From G965250275 sp965250275 (lineage in GTDB: Bacteria; Pseudomonadota; Alphaproteobacteria; Rhodobacterales; Rhodobacteraceae), in contig OZ252297.1 of assembly GCA_965250275.1 (NCBI GenBank), forward strand, positions 124,001-188,000: 64,000 nucleotides of DNA, written 5' to 3'. Shown here one piece after another: positions 8,750-16,609 of this stretch. Numbering within the stretch: the first letter of the stretch is position 1; each line of letters begins with the position of its first letter. The translations under genes were made by a program, and so were the position numbers. The notes under the pieces are model-generated. The model saw nothing but the letters and a program-made list of their open reading frames with translations. It searched no databases and was not told the origin of the DNA.

Positions 8750-10663
8750 TCATTCAGGTGTGTACCAGATCGGAGAGGTGTAAGCGCGTTCGTGAGTGAC
8801 CATTTGAACCTCGCTTTCCATATCCACTCCAAACCGAACCGCGTCATAGGCTGTCCAGCGCGGCGTTGGGATCTCTATGACGCGCGCGTAGTACAAGGCG
8901 TGTTCCGAAGGATCAAAGTCCGGATCAGACCAAACCGCACCGAGTTCTGCACGTCCGATATCGTTGGTCCAGGAAGGGATCGACAGATCAACCGTGTTCC
9001 CCACCGCTGGCAGTTTGCCATTCTCATCGGGTGTACGCTCACCTGACCACGCAACATCAAAGACCTTTTCTTTGGTCTCACCTGTTGCGGCGTCCACCCA
9101 GCCCTTAACGATCTGAATTCGGTCAAGATTGGCGCCGATTGGATCGCGGAGCGCATAGACGAGAAACGATGGTGCCGTTCCCTCTTCCGGCGCGATGAGG
9201 TCACCGCCCATGGGCACGCCCTTAGTGTACCCAATTCGCGCGAGATCACGGTGTTTGATGTCGGATGGTTCGAATGCTCCTCCAAAGAAGCGAGCCGTTA
9301 TTCGAGGACCTGTCGTGGAATAGACCTCTCGCCGCTCCAAGGCGTCGAATATCCCCGCACGCGTATTCTCTGTCGCCCAGACTGCGGTCGGTCCAGGCGT
9401 GGCGTACTGCCAGCCCTTGTATGAGATTCCCAAGTCCTGATTGCCTTTCGCAACGCTGTTTGCGCGGGTCGAGGACGGTTCCATCCAAGTAAAGGCTCCG
9501 AAGAAGTTGTTGTCGTCCTGTGTTGTCAGCCCAGTGTGAATATCCGAGCCGCCAACAAACCCGAGCTTGAACGGGTTGGTCCCCTTCTCTGCATGAAAAC
9601 GCAGCCCTTCCTTCAGAACACCGCGCGCGTATTCAAAAGGTATCATCTCTGGTGTCTTGGCGGCTGACACGTCGAGGTTCGCCCAATCCCACGACTCGTA
9701 GTCGGCAAACTCGTCGGTTGGGGAAATCAGCGGGTGGGTTTCGCTGTCGCCTTTCGTTTGCTGGATCTCCAAGAGCCGTTCCCAGTTTGCCCTCGTCTCC
9801 AAGTATTCAGCATCAAACTCGGCGCCACTTCGAAACGTATCATTTGGCGCGAACATTCGACCGTTTGACAGGTTCGGATTGTGTGGGATGGCAAGTACAT
9901 CCCCGCCTGTTAGGTCCTCATAGTTTTGCATCCACTTCCACAATTCGCGTGGATCGGTGCTCCCCGCTGGCGGAGCGGTGAGGAATGGAACCACTTGCAG
10001 AGCCCGCTCGGGCCCGTCACGAAACAGGACGTTGCGATGCAGATTATCGCCGGCTTCAAGAGAGGTCCATTCGTAGGCGATGATCGCGGTAAACACGTGC
10101 GGTTCATTGAATTCTTCCGCAGCTTGAACCAGATCACGCCAAGTGTTGTCGTAACCTGGAGAGCCAGGTTGATAGAGCAACGCGTCGCTCAGGGTTCCTT
10201 GGCTGAACTTCGCGATCAATTCGATAGAGGCGTCCTTGGCATCAGTGCCCCCTTTGGCAAACGCTTCATGGAAACGCTTTCCATCTGCATCTGCCATGAT
10301 GTTCGGGGTGCCCTTCTTGATATCGGTGATCACCCCCATCCCATCCGTGTGTTCCGTGAGCATGTAAAAATCGAAGGGTCGCGGCAGCTTTACGGGTTGC
10401 CCTGTGTTGGACGTCAACTGCTCGCCTCGGGCAAAGCGATACATGTCGCGCGGCATCAATACCGTTCCGCCGCCGCCAGCATCTGCCGACAGCGCAGAAT
10501 GAACATGCGTATCTCCAAAGTACACATGCTCCGGGAAACCCCGGTCTGCATTGGGAGAGTAGGGCCGCCCCTGAAGCACATCCGCTGCCTGATCCGGTGG
10601 TGCATCCTGAGCGAAAGCAGGGGTGCCCAACAGGAGCAAGGCGGCTATGGCTGAACGGAGCAT
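8750..10663 (-). CDS. Secreted DUF3604 protein (PHP-like fold)
   Basis: 637-residue exported protein of the DUF3604 family, whose members look like PHP-type metal-dependent hydrolases; no reaction is established to my knowledge. The start at 10663 follows AAGGAACCCCTT and gives a clear signal peptide (MLRSAIAALLLLGTPAFAQ). Metal-ligand candidates: FGDTHVHSALSADA near residue 50-63, MLTEHTDGMG, and GGSDIHTGL. It ends 110 bp before the sulfatase and begins 175 bp after the outer-membrane gene, all on the minus strand. DUF3604 next to a sulfatase suggests they process the same substrate, but that is inference. Confidence 0.85.
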   Translation of the reverse strand: MLRSAIAALLLLGTPAFAQDAPPDQAADVLQGRPYSPNADRGFPEHVYFGDTHVHSALSADAGGGGTVLMPRDMYRFARGEQLTSNTGQPVKLPRPFDFYMLTEHTDGMGVITDIKKGTPNIMADADGKRFHEAFAKGGTDAKDASIELIAKFSQGTLSDALLYQPGSPGYDNTWRDLVQAAEEFNEPHVFTAIIAYEWTSLEAGDNLHRNVLFRDGPERALQVVPFLTAPPAGSTDPRELWKWMQNYEDLTGGDVLAIPHNPNLSNGRMFAPNDTFRSGAEFDAEYLETRANWERLLEIQQTKGDSETHPLISPTDEFADYESWDWANLDVSAAKTPEMIPFEYARGVLKEGLRFHAEKGTNPFKLGFVGGSDIHTGLTTQDDNNFFGAFTWMEPSSTRANSVAKGNQDLGISYKGWQYATPGPTAVWATENTRAGIFDALERREVYSTTGPRITARFFGGAFEPSDIKHRDLARIGYTKGVPMGGDLIAPEEGTAPSFLVYALRDPIGANLDRIQIVKGWVDAATGETKEKVFDVAWSGERTPDENGKLPAVGNTVDLSIPSWTNDIGRAELGAVWSDPDFDPSEHALYYARVIEIPTPRWTAYDAVRFGVDMESEVQMVTHERAYTSPIWYTPE

Positions 10664-10837
10664 AAGGGGTTCCTTTCCTAACTTATTGGTCAAAGCCAAA
10701 GATCCTTTGGCCGAAACCTCTGAGTGGAACTTTGGCTCGGCATGAGCGCGCCCACCGCATACACCGCAGCGCAACAACTGCCGGCATCAAGCCGCCGCCG
10801 GAGCCGATGAAGAGATGCAAAATCGACGGGTTCCGCA

Positions 10838-11818
10838 TCAGAACACCAACCCAAGAGTCAGCCAGAACTTGTCACTCTCAAATCGGCGCTTCGCACCGAA
10901 CTCCGTGATGTACTTTGCTTTGAGCGAAACCGGGGTGGAGCCGACGGTGGTGCTCCATGAAACGATCGGGCCAAGGCCAAAGACCCTCGCTTGCAGACTG
11001 TCGGCACCTGTGGCTGCCTTCACTACATCAGCGCCACTCCCGCTGTCATCGGCCAGTTGTTGATAGGCATATCCGGTTAGGCCCCAAGCGGTCTTGTTCG
11101 GAAGATGGCGCATAACAGTGCCCTCGAAATGCATCTCAGGGGCCGTCTGATAGTCTGTCGCATCGTTTCGAGCGCTGATGGTCACGCCCAGCGCGCCCGT
11201 CACCTCCCAGCCTGATTGCGGATCGAACCACGTCATCGAGACCGTTGGATCAAAGGCAAATCGGTTCTTTCCTGCGTTCAACAAGTCAACGGTGCGGTTC
11301 GCAACATTGACCTGGGCAGTCCTGTAGTCGCCAGTTGGCAGAAAGAACTGCAATGCGAGCATCGTGTTCACTTTGCCAGACGACCAGTTCAACAAGGGCG
11401 TGAACGTGATGTCCCCGAACGCGTTTTCGCCCTCGTCACTGATCGAACCCGAGATGTTTTGGCCAATCACACCTGCGTACTGACCATCGGCCGACACGTA
11501 AGGGATGTTAATGTTGATCCCAACGCGGGCGCTGCCGATGGTCAGGTCAGGGACATAAGTGAAATTCAGCTTGTAGGTAAAAACATCGATCTCCGGGTCG
11601 GTCACCGAGACGTTCCCGGAGGAAAGCGTTGGGGCTGATCCACTAAAGAAAACGAAATCGTTGTTCCAGTAACTGCCTGGTGGCGGCAGGACACCCGCAA
11701 AACTATCGCGACTTCCAAGAAGGTAGGTTTCAATTCCGCCTTCGACCGCTTGCCCAGGTGTCCCGTGGAGAGCCATCAATAAACCACCCATGGCGAGGCG
11801 TACGAGGTTTTTTGACAC
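10838..11818 (-). CDS. Outer-membrane protein, phenol MetA-like/SphA family
   Basis: 326-residue protein with a signal peptide (MSKNLVRLAMGGLLMALHG..GQAVEGG) and a beta-barrel pattern ending in a terminal Phe (WLTLGLVF). The sequence fits the family named for the meta-pathway phenol-degradation protein (transport of hydrophobic compounds across the outer membrane): FTYKLNFTYVPDL, FGDITFTPLLNW, LPTGDY, GLTGYAYQQLADDSG. First gene of the minus-strand set; its start is 79 bp from a divergent Crp-like regulator, which likely controls it. A role in substrate uptake for the sulfatase set is a guess. Confidence 0.82.
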   Translation of the reverse strand: MSKNLVRLAMGGLLMALHGTPGQAVEGGIETYLLGSRDSFAGVLPPPGSYWNNDFVFFSGSAPTLSSGNVSVTDPEIDVFTYKLNFTYVPDLTIGSARVGININIPYVSADGQYAGVIGQNISGSISDEGENAFGDITFTPLLNWSSGKVNTMLALQFFLPTGDYRTAQVNVANRTVDLLNAGKNRFAFDPTVSMTWFDPQSGWEVTGALGVTISARNDATDYQTAPEMHFEGTVMRHLPNKTAWGLTGYAYQQLADDSGSGADVVKAATGADSLQARVFGLGPIVSWSTTVGSTPVSLKAKYITEFGAKRRFESDKFWLTLGLVF

Positions 11819-11861
11819 TTCCAGATGCTCCCAGGACGTCCCACAAAAAGAGAGCCTAGGT

Positions 11862-11880
11862 CAATCGAGCACGGTGATTG
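11862..11880. promoter_or_regulatory. Weak inverted repeat between outer-membrane gene and Crp gene
   Basis: CAATC and GATTG, 9 bp apart, are the only symmetric element I see in the 79-bp divergent intergenic region. It is short, so it is only a candidate regulator site. Confidence 0.25.
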
Positions 11881-11897
11881 TAACCTGAAGCACATTT

Positions 11898-12563
11898 GTG
11901 CATATTTTTTTGATGAGCGCTGACCTTGAAGACCATATCGCCAATTCACGTTGGCTCGGCAGCGCTCCCTCAGAGCTTGCGAAGCTCTTTGTCGAACGAG
12001 GGCGTGCTGTGTCGCTCGAAGAAGGCGCGCTGCTCTATGATTTCGGGGACCCAGTGGGGCCTATGTACGGCGTACTGGAAGGGGTTCTGGCCGTCAGAAT
12101 AGAGGATGCGGATACCGGCATCATCTTCGGGCACCTTTTTGGTCCAGGAGATTGGTTCGGGGAAGGTGCCATGCTGACAGGTGCACATCGCAGTGTCGGC
12201 GTCTCTGTGCAAAGTGCTGGCTGTACATTGCTCGCGGTGTCAGAACGGGCGGTTCAGGATATCACAGACGAGGCCCCGGATTTTTGGCGGGAAATGGCTC
12301 GGCTCGCTGCGATCAACAGCGCCATATCCGTTCGTGCAGCGCGCGATCTGACCATTCGCGATCCGCGCGATCGTGTTTGGGCGGTTGTGTCTCGCCTCGC
12401 TGAGAGTGTTGGGCACGGACGCCCCATACCCATCTCGCAAAGCGAGCTCGCTGATATGTGCGCACTGTCACGTGGAGCGGTCGCAAGGGCGCTCGCGGAG
12501 CGTGAGGGAGAGCAGCGCATTCGTAGGGGTTATCGATCTCTGGAAGTTCTGGGACCGGCTTGA
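11898..12563 (+). CDS. Crp/Fnr-family transcriptional regulator, locus 1
   Basis: 221-residue regulator with an N-terminal cyclic-nucleotide-binding-type barrel (GVLEGVLAVRIE, FGPGDWFGEGAML) and a C-terminal winged helix (ISQSELADMCALSRGAVARAL). The phosphate-binding cassette is not the canonical cAMP one, and there is no Cys cluster for an Fe-S centre, so the effector is unknown. Start is uncertain: GTG 11898 with a weak TGAAG site, or ATG 11913 with none. It is divergent from the outer-membrane/DUF3604/sulfatase genes and most likely regulates them. A related regulator stands in the same relation to the second sulfatase at 39979. Confidence 0.88.
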   Translation: MHIFLMSADLEDHIANSRWLGSAPSELAKLFVERGRAVSLEEGALLYDFGDPVGPMYGVLEGVLAVRIEDADTGIIFGHLFGPGDWFGEGAMLTGAHRSVGVSVQSAGCTLLAVSERAVQDITDEAPDFWREMARLAAINSAISVRAARDLTIRDPRDRVWAVVSRLAESVGHGRPIPISQSELADMCALSRGAVARALAEREGEQRIRRGYRSLEVLGPA

Positions 12564-12667
12564 GATCACGTGCAGATTTGGAAGACCGCATTTGAATTGG
12601 ATGCGGCGATCAATGCTTGGGCTGTTTCTGCAGCGCACTTCCCCATTCGCCGAGTATCGACATGACC

Positions 12668-12833
12668 CAGAACTAAATCGCGATCACATACTGCACTTAA
12701 TCCACGTGCAACGGAGTTCTGAGAATTCGGCCATGATGTGGTATGAAATGTGGTTTCCTGCTAAGCCGCTCATTTTTTGTAATTTTTTCAATGCCTTAAC
12801 AGGAACATGCGATTGCTCCTCGGTCCGCCACTA
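12668..12833 (+). repeat. Right-end repeat with tRNA-end core, copy 1
   Basis: 166 bp repeated at 25042-25209. Shared stretches include CAGAACTAA, TCGCGATCACA, ACGGAGTTCTG and GATGTGGTATGAAATGTGG, followed by an AT-rich segment and then the tRNA-end core at 12816-12833 (exact match to 1465-1482). This is the layout of an attachment end: conserved arm DNA followed by the crossover core. The stretch 12564-12667 just before it holds nothing I recognise. Confidence 0.75.
12816..12833 (+). repeat. tRNA 3'-end att-like core, copy 2
   Basis: CTCCTCGGTCCGCCACTA, identical over 18 bp to the tRNA-Arg 3' end at 1465-1482, with no tRNA upstream of it. Marks the likely boundary between accessory blocks 1 and 2. 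Confidence 0.75.
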
Positions 12834-12900
12834 CCCTCCTTCATTGATTTCTAACAGATGCTCCAAGAGTCCCAGTTTGCGGGTTTTCAACAGAGTTTGC

Positions 12901-13140
12901 ATGGCAATGCTTGTGCTTCCGATGCGGACGGTCGACACGCGGTTCTACGAAGGTGTGCTCGAGAAGGTCGCCGCACTTGGAAAACAAGGCAGCACGATCT
13001 CAGAGACATCCTCGAACTTCGTCATGTCGGTTGTTGCCGGCGTTCAGCCACAGGATGAGGTTGAAGCCATGCTTGCAATCCAGATGGGGGCCATCCATCA
13101 GACCAACATGATGATGGCCCGCCGAACATCGCTAATCTGA
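12901..13140 (+). pseudogene. Fragment of a VEAMLA-type conserved hypothetical gene
   Basis: The frame reads EGVLEKVAALGKQGS, then NFVMSVVAGVQPQDEVEAM and LAIQMGAIHQTNMMMARR before running out of homology. Proteins with V-E-A-M-L-A-x-Q-M-A-A-x-H are conserved hypotheticals in Rhizobiales and Rhodobacterales that I associate with the same neighbourhoods as the Cys/KHG-motif gene. Here only the central part is left; the N-terminus has been lost next to the tRNA-end core and the C-terminus is replaced by a fragment of the XRE-cupin gene. Confidence 0.55.
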
Positions 13141-13292
13141 GACTACTTCCCTAAAATGGTCGATATGCGTTTCTTGTGGGGCGGAACAGACCACCAGCAC
13201 GGCCACCTGGTCACCAGCGCCGCACGTGTAGAGATGGCCGTTCGAGCTGTCGAAATAGGCACTGTCGCCGGCATTCAGCCGCAAGGGAGGCC
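13121..13292 (-). repeat. Duplicated 3' end of the XRE-cupin regulator (pair of 26244-26415)
   Basis: 172 bp near-identical to 26244-26415. On the minus strand it encodes only the last ~53 residues of the cupin domain (NAGDSAYFDSSNGHLY, then CGAGDQ and the stop at 13132-13134) and breaks off at 13292. It is a pseudogene fragment, left when the rest of the gene was deleted or replaced. Confidence 0.85.
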
Positions 13293-13387
13293 TGAACTTA
13301 AGATGCTTTAAACTCTTGCCTGATGAGCTTTTTCGCGTTCAGTCTTGCTGAAAAATTGACGGTGTGAGACTGGAACGACCCGCAACA

Positions 13388-14668
13388 ATGCAACAAGACG
13401 ACGCAGAGACCGAAGATGCCGCGCCAGGATTGCGCAAGGTTCTGGCTGCTGGGGCAATCGGAAACGTGCTGGAATGGTTCGATTTTGCCATTTATGGCTA
13501 TCTCGCTCAGTACATCTCGACACAGTTTTTCCCATCATCAAACCCTTTGAGCGCGCTGCTCGCTGTGTACGGCGCATTTGCTGCTGGCTATCTTGCACGA
13601 CCTGTCGGAGCGATGGTGTTCGGGCATCTGGGTGACACGATCGGGCGCAAGCACATTCTGGTGCTGTCCATTGTGATGATGGGCTGCAGCACCGCAGCCA
13701 TAGGGTTTTTGCCGACCTACGATCAGATTGGTCCGATTGCCGGCGTACTTCTTGTCTTGCTCAGAGTGTGCCAGGGCATATCGGTTGGCGGGGAGTTCAC
13801 AGGCTCCATGGTGTTCATTGCCGAACACGCACCACCACGTCAGCGAGGACTCCTAACCAGCGTGACCAATGTGGGCGGCGTGGCCGGGTTTTTGGCAGGC
13901 TCAGCGCTGGCCGCCGTTATGGCCAACATTTTTTCGGAAGAGCAGATCAACGATACTATGTGGCGCTTCGCCTTCATGTCAGGGATCGTTATCATGGTGA
14001 TTGGCCTCCTTCTCAGGCGGTCTTTGACCGTTCCGGAAACCGTGGATCGTGGCGAGCGCGAGATGTCGCCTGTCGTCGCAGCGTTCCGCTTGCATTGGCG
14101 CGATCTTTTGCGCGTCGCTGGCCTCGCACTTCCGGCAAATGTCGGGTTCTACATCATGTTTGTCTTTGCCGTGTCGTACCTGACCGATGAGATGCATGTT
14201 TCAACGGCGCGTGCGATGGACATCAACACCTTTGCACTGGTTGTCATGATGTTCGTTGTGCCTCTGGGCGGCTGGTTGGGCGACGTCTGGGGCCGCAAGC
14301 GCACCTTGTTCGTCATCAACTTTGCTTTGTTGATTGCCGCTTATCCGCTGTTCGCCCTCATGCACCATTCGGCCACGTCCATGATTTTGCTCGGACAGCT
14401 CGGTTTCACGCTGATCATAGGCCTCCTGTTTGGCGCAAACCCTGCCACTTTGGTGGAGATTTCCCCAAAATCCGTGCGCGTCAGTGTGCTGTCCATCGGG
14501 TACAGCCTGGCTTTGGCCCTCTTCGGAGGAACAGCCCCCGCCGTTGCCACTTACCTCGTCGAACGAACGTCGGATGATATGGCGCCTGCGTTCTACATCA
14601 TGGTCTTCGCCGTCGTCGCCATGGTCGCGGTTCTGTCCATTAAGGATCGCACCACAGAGGAAATCTGA
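13388..14668 (+). CDS. MFS transporter, metabolite:H+ symporter type
   Basis: Twelve-helix inner-membrane carrier of 426 residues (ATG at 13388; a GTG at 13364 would add 8). The MHS subfamily hallmarks are visible: GAIGNVLEWFDFAIYGYLA at the first helix, the loop motif GHLGDTIGRKHIL between helices 2 and 3, RVCQGISVGGEFTGS in helix 4, and GGWLGDVWGRKR between helices 8 and 9. Relatives carry organic acids, osmolytes or aromatic acids with protons; the substrate here is unknown. It follows the repeat remnants at the start of block 2 and stands alone on the plus strand. Confidence 0.88.
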   Translation: MQQDDAETEDAAPGLRKVLAAGAIGNVLEWFDFAIYGYLAQYISTQFFPSSNPLSALLAVYGAFAAGYLARPVGAMVFGHLGDTIGRKHILVLSIVMMGCSTAAIGFLPTYDQIGPIAGVLLVLLRVCQGISVGGEFTGSMVFIAEHAPPRQRGLLTSVTNVGGVAGFLAGSALAAVMANIFSEEQINDTMWRFAFMSGIVIMVIGLLLRRSLTVPETVDRGEREMSPVVAAFRLHWRDLLRVAGLALPANVGFYIMFVFAVSYLTDEMHVSTARAMDINTFALVVMMFVVPLGGWLGDVWGRKRTLFVINFALLIAAYPLFALMHHSATSMILLGQLGFTLIIGLLFGANPATLVEISPKSVRVSVLSIGYSLALALFGGTAPAVATYLVERTSDDMAPAFYIMVFAVVAMVAVLSIKDRTTEEI

Positions 14669-14862
14669 ATCGATCGGGATTTCGGTATTCAATTGGTCCG
14701 GTGCAGCTGAGTGGCTTTTCTTACCTTGGGCCAAGTACAGCCAAGCGTTTGCCCGCAACGCCAAGTTCATATTGCCCCAAAGGGTGTTCCAAGGACAATG
14801 GTTTGGAATAGGGTCGTTGGTTTCCACCGACTGACATGGCAGGCGCTGATCGCTTGTTTGGA

Positions 14863-15030
14863 TCAGCCGTGGCACTTGCATCCTGTGTGTCCACAACCGG
14901 ATCCGTCCGGATGTCCGTTTGCACAGGATTCGCTGCAGTAGTTCCGCTCATCCTTCTGTATCGCATCGTTGATATCAACAATGCAGACACAATCATCGCA
15001 GGCGCATTTTTGTTGGGTGACAGTAGGCAT
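14863..15030 (-). CDS. smtA: Bacterial metallothionein, SmtA type
   Basis: 55-residue cytoplasmic protein that binds zinc/cadmium through clustered cysteines. Nine Cys are visible in the SmtA arrangement: K-C-A-C-D-D-C-V-C near the N-terminus, N-Y-C-S-E-S-C in the middle and the diagnostic end G-C-G-H-T-G-C-K-C-H-G. The start at 15030 follows ACGGAGAGAGATAC, a strong ribosome site. It lies 19 bp after an ArsR/SmtB-type repressor on the same strand, so the two form a self-regulated metal-responsive operon. Confidence 0.95.
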   Translation of the reverse strand: MPTVTQQKCACDDCVCIVDINDAIQKDERNYCSESCANGHPDGSGCGHTGCKCHG

Positions 15031-15049
15031 GTATCTCTCTCCGTTAGGG

Positions 15050-15367
15050 TCAATCGGGATCATCGTGCTCGTGAGCGAATAAGTGTTCGATCATGATGTT
15101 CAGGACGCTGGGCACACATTCATCGGCCATCGCGTAGAACACTTGCTTGCCTCGCCTGTCAGATTTCAGAATCCTGGCAGAGCGAAGCAGTCTGAGATGG
15201 TGGCTGGTGAGCGAGGCGGACAGGCCAAGCGTCTCGGCGATGGCGCCCGCGGACCGTTCAAGTTTAATGCACGACAGAACAATGGACAGTCTTGTCGGAT
15301 CTGCCAGCAGGCCAAACACCTCGGCCAATTCGGTCGTCTGATCAATGTGAAGTTCGTGGCCAGCCAT
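15050..15367 (-). CDS. ArsR/SmtB-family metal-responsive repressor
   Basis: 105-residue winged-helix repressor that would release its operator when it binds metal ions. The family pattern is clear: ELAEVFGLLADPTRLSIVL, then the recognition region ETLGLSASLTSHHLRLLR and the wing RRGKQVFYAM. The C-terminal helix holds D-E-C-(x10)-H and a downstream H-E-H-D-D run, so the alpha-5 metal site seems to use Asp, Cys and His where SmtB has Asp-x-His and His-x2-Glu. The ATG at 15367 is preferred because an upstream GTG at 15376 lies inside the operator palindrome. Upstream partner of smtA. Confidence 0.9.
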   Translation of the reverse strand: MAGHELHIDQTTELAEVFGLLADPTRLSIVLSCIKLERSAGAIAETLGLSASLTSHHLRLLRSARILKSDRRGKQVFYAMADECVPSVLNIMIEHLFAHEHDDPD

Positions 15368-15371
15368 GACA

Positions 15372-15397
15372 AACACTTAAACAACTGTTCAAGTGTT
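15372..15397. promoter_or_regulatory. Imperfect 12-2-12 palindrome, likely SmtB-type operator
   Basis: 26 bp with perfect outer arms AACACTT and AAGTGTT and inner AACA/TGTT pairs. The 12-2-12 form is that of SmtB/CzrA-type operators. It lies just upstream of the repressor start, as expected for autoregulation. Confidence 0.7.
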
Positions 15398-15482
15398 GTC
15401 TATATCTGACTCTAGCCGAGTTTTTGGCGTCTCGTACTTCCGGGGCTGACCACTTTATCAAAAATCACTTGTTTTGCAGGAG

Positions 15483-16004
15483 TCAGCTTTCGCGCGCCGG
15501 CACAAAATGAGGCCGTGTCAGATCGGACCGGGCAGACTGTGGCAGAAGCGACGCCAACGAGCTTGCCGCCCCGATCAAACCTTCGGAAGTGTTGCCCTCA
15601 CAAAGCAGCATTGCGTGCGCGTGAACTTCGCTCTGTTGGCCACGAGTGAGAGCGGCAATGACGGCCAACAAATGGCGCTCACACTCACGCAAGACCGAGG
15701 CACAGGATGGGCACTCCGGGTTTGAGAAACGGAACATCGTGCGCCGGGCCATACGGATTTCTTGCACCGCATCAAGGACCGCGGCTGAAACCAAGGCGCC
15801 CCGCGCTTCGCCGAATGCGCATCGCGCAAATGTCGATGCGCGAATCCACGCCTGCGAACTTGGGTCGGCAAAGGCCACAAAATAGTACCGCGCGATAGTC
15901 AAAACGCTCAGTTGATCCTCTGTCATGCCCGCATCCGCGACCCAACACTCATTGGCCAAGAGCCTGCGATGACAGGGTTTTTCGCTTCCTTGTTGGTTGC
16001 TCAT
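15483..16004 (-). CDS. Conserved-looking hypothetical protein with CxxC
   Basis: 173 residues, mainly helical, no signal peptide. Features: a C-P-S-C motif (PECPSCASVLRECERHLLA), an Arg-rich stretch (QEIRMARRTMFRFSN) and LLCEGNTSEGLIGAASSLA near the end. I do not recognise the family. Its ATG overlaps the stop of the preceding gene (ATGA at 16001-16004), so the two are translationally coupled. It ends ~85 bp before the SmtB operator and may be transcribed toward it. Confidence 0.65.
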   Translation of the reverse strand: MSNQQGSEKPCHRRLLANECWVADAGMTEDQLSVLTIARYYFVAFADPSSQAWIRASTFARCAFGEARGALVSAAVLDAVQEIRMARRTMFRFSNPECPSCASVLRECERHLLAVIAALTRGQQSEVHAHAMLLCEGNTSEGLIGAASSLASLLPQSARSDLTRPHFVPARES

Positions 16005-16255
16005 TGGTCTGCGGTCCTCGCAACCGAGGCGGCGGCTTGCGGCAGCTTCACCACGTTTCCACCGAAGTCGGAACTGACCGCAACTGACTCCGGACCGGCC
16101 ACGCGCTGCGGCTGGTTCATGACATGGAGGTTGGTGGAGTCAGCCGCCGCATGCGAGAGCCGTATCTCGAGGTCAAGAAGCTCTGGTTTCGGCTGCGTTC
16201 CGAAAAGAGCGCCTAGTGTCATCACATCATGAAAATCGCTGGAGTTACGTGTCAT
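16001..16255 (-). CDS. Small hypothetical protein coupled to the CxxC gene
   Basis: 84 residues beginning MTRNSSDFHDVMTLGALFG; no motif recognised. The ATG at 16255 is the best start although its ribosome site is weak. Stop overlaps the start of the CxxC-motif gene (ATGA), supporting that both are real. The pair is divergent from the siderophore-interacting protein gene. Confidence 0.5.
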   Translation of the reverse strand: MTRNSSDFHDVMTLGALFGTQPKPELLDLEIRLSHAAADSTNLHVMNQPQRVAGPESVAVSSDFGGNVVKLPQAAASVARTADQ

Positions 16256-16609
16256 TGGATTGTTCTTTGTACAAAGCCGCGCAGGCGAACCGAATCTCGG
16301 TCGCACGCAAGTGACCGGGGTCAACCCACGGGAAAACCTACTTCATTTCCGGCTGGGCGCAGCGTGCGCCTAGCTTTGTACGACATATCTGACAAAAATA
16401 ATCAGGAAATTCAAGGCCGGGTCTTCGTTATCCGAAAAGTACCCTTGTCGTTGCTACATTTCGGTGCATATTCGAAAAATCTGATAGTTTTAGTTGGTTA
16501 TTATGGCAGCTTCACCTTGTCACCCGAAAGCCACCTGCGCAGGGATACACCACATGCGATCGGTGCAGAGCCTTTGCCACAATGACCGCCCCTTCGAAAG
16601 GAACGCCCA
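16256..16609. other. Divergent intergenic region, no gene seen
   Basis: 354 bp between the small hypothetical pair and the siderophore-interacting protein gene. AT-rich in the middle and presumably holds both promoters. I see no convincing palindrome or terminator. Confidence 0.5.

Noticed and set aside
12816..12833. Second tRNA-Arg gene at 12.8 kb (and at 25.2 kb)
   Set aside because: Only the last 15 tRNA bases are present; there is no D arm, anticodon arm or 5' acceptor strand.
12373..13140. Long plus-strand open frame running across the Crp gene end, right-end repeat and VEAMLA fragment
   Set aside because: Its first part is the wrong frame of the Crp-like gene and its middle is repeat DNA; only 12901-13140 has family content, and that is a fragment.
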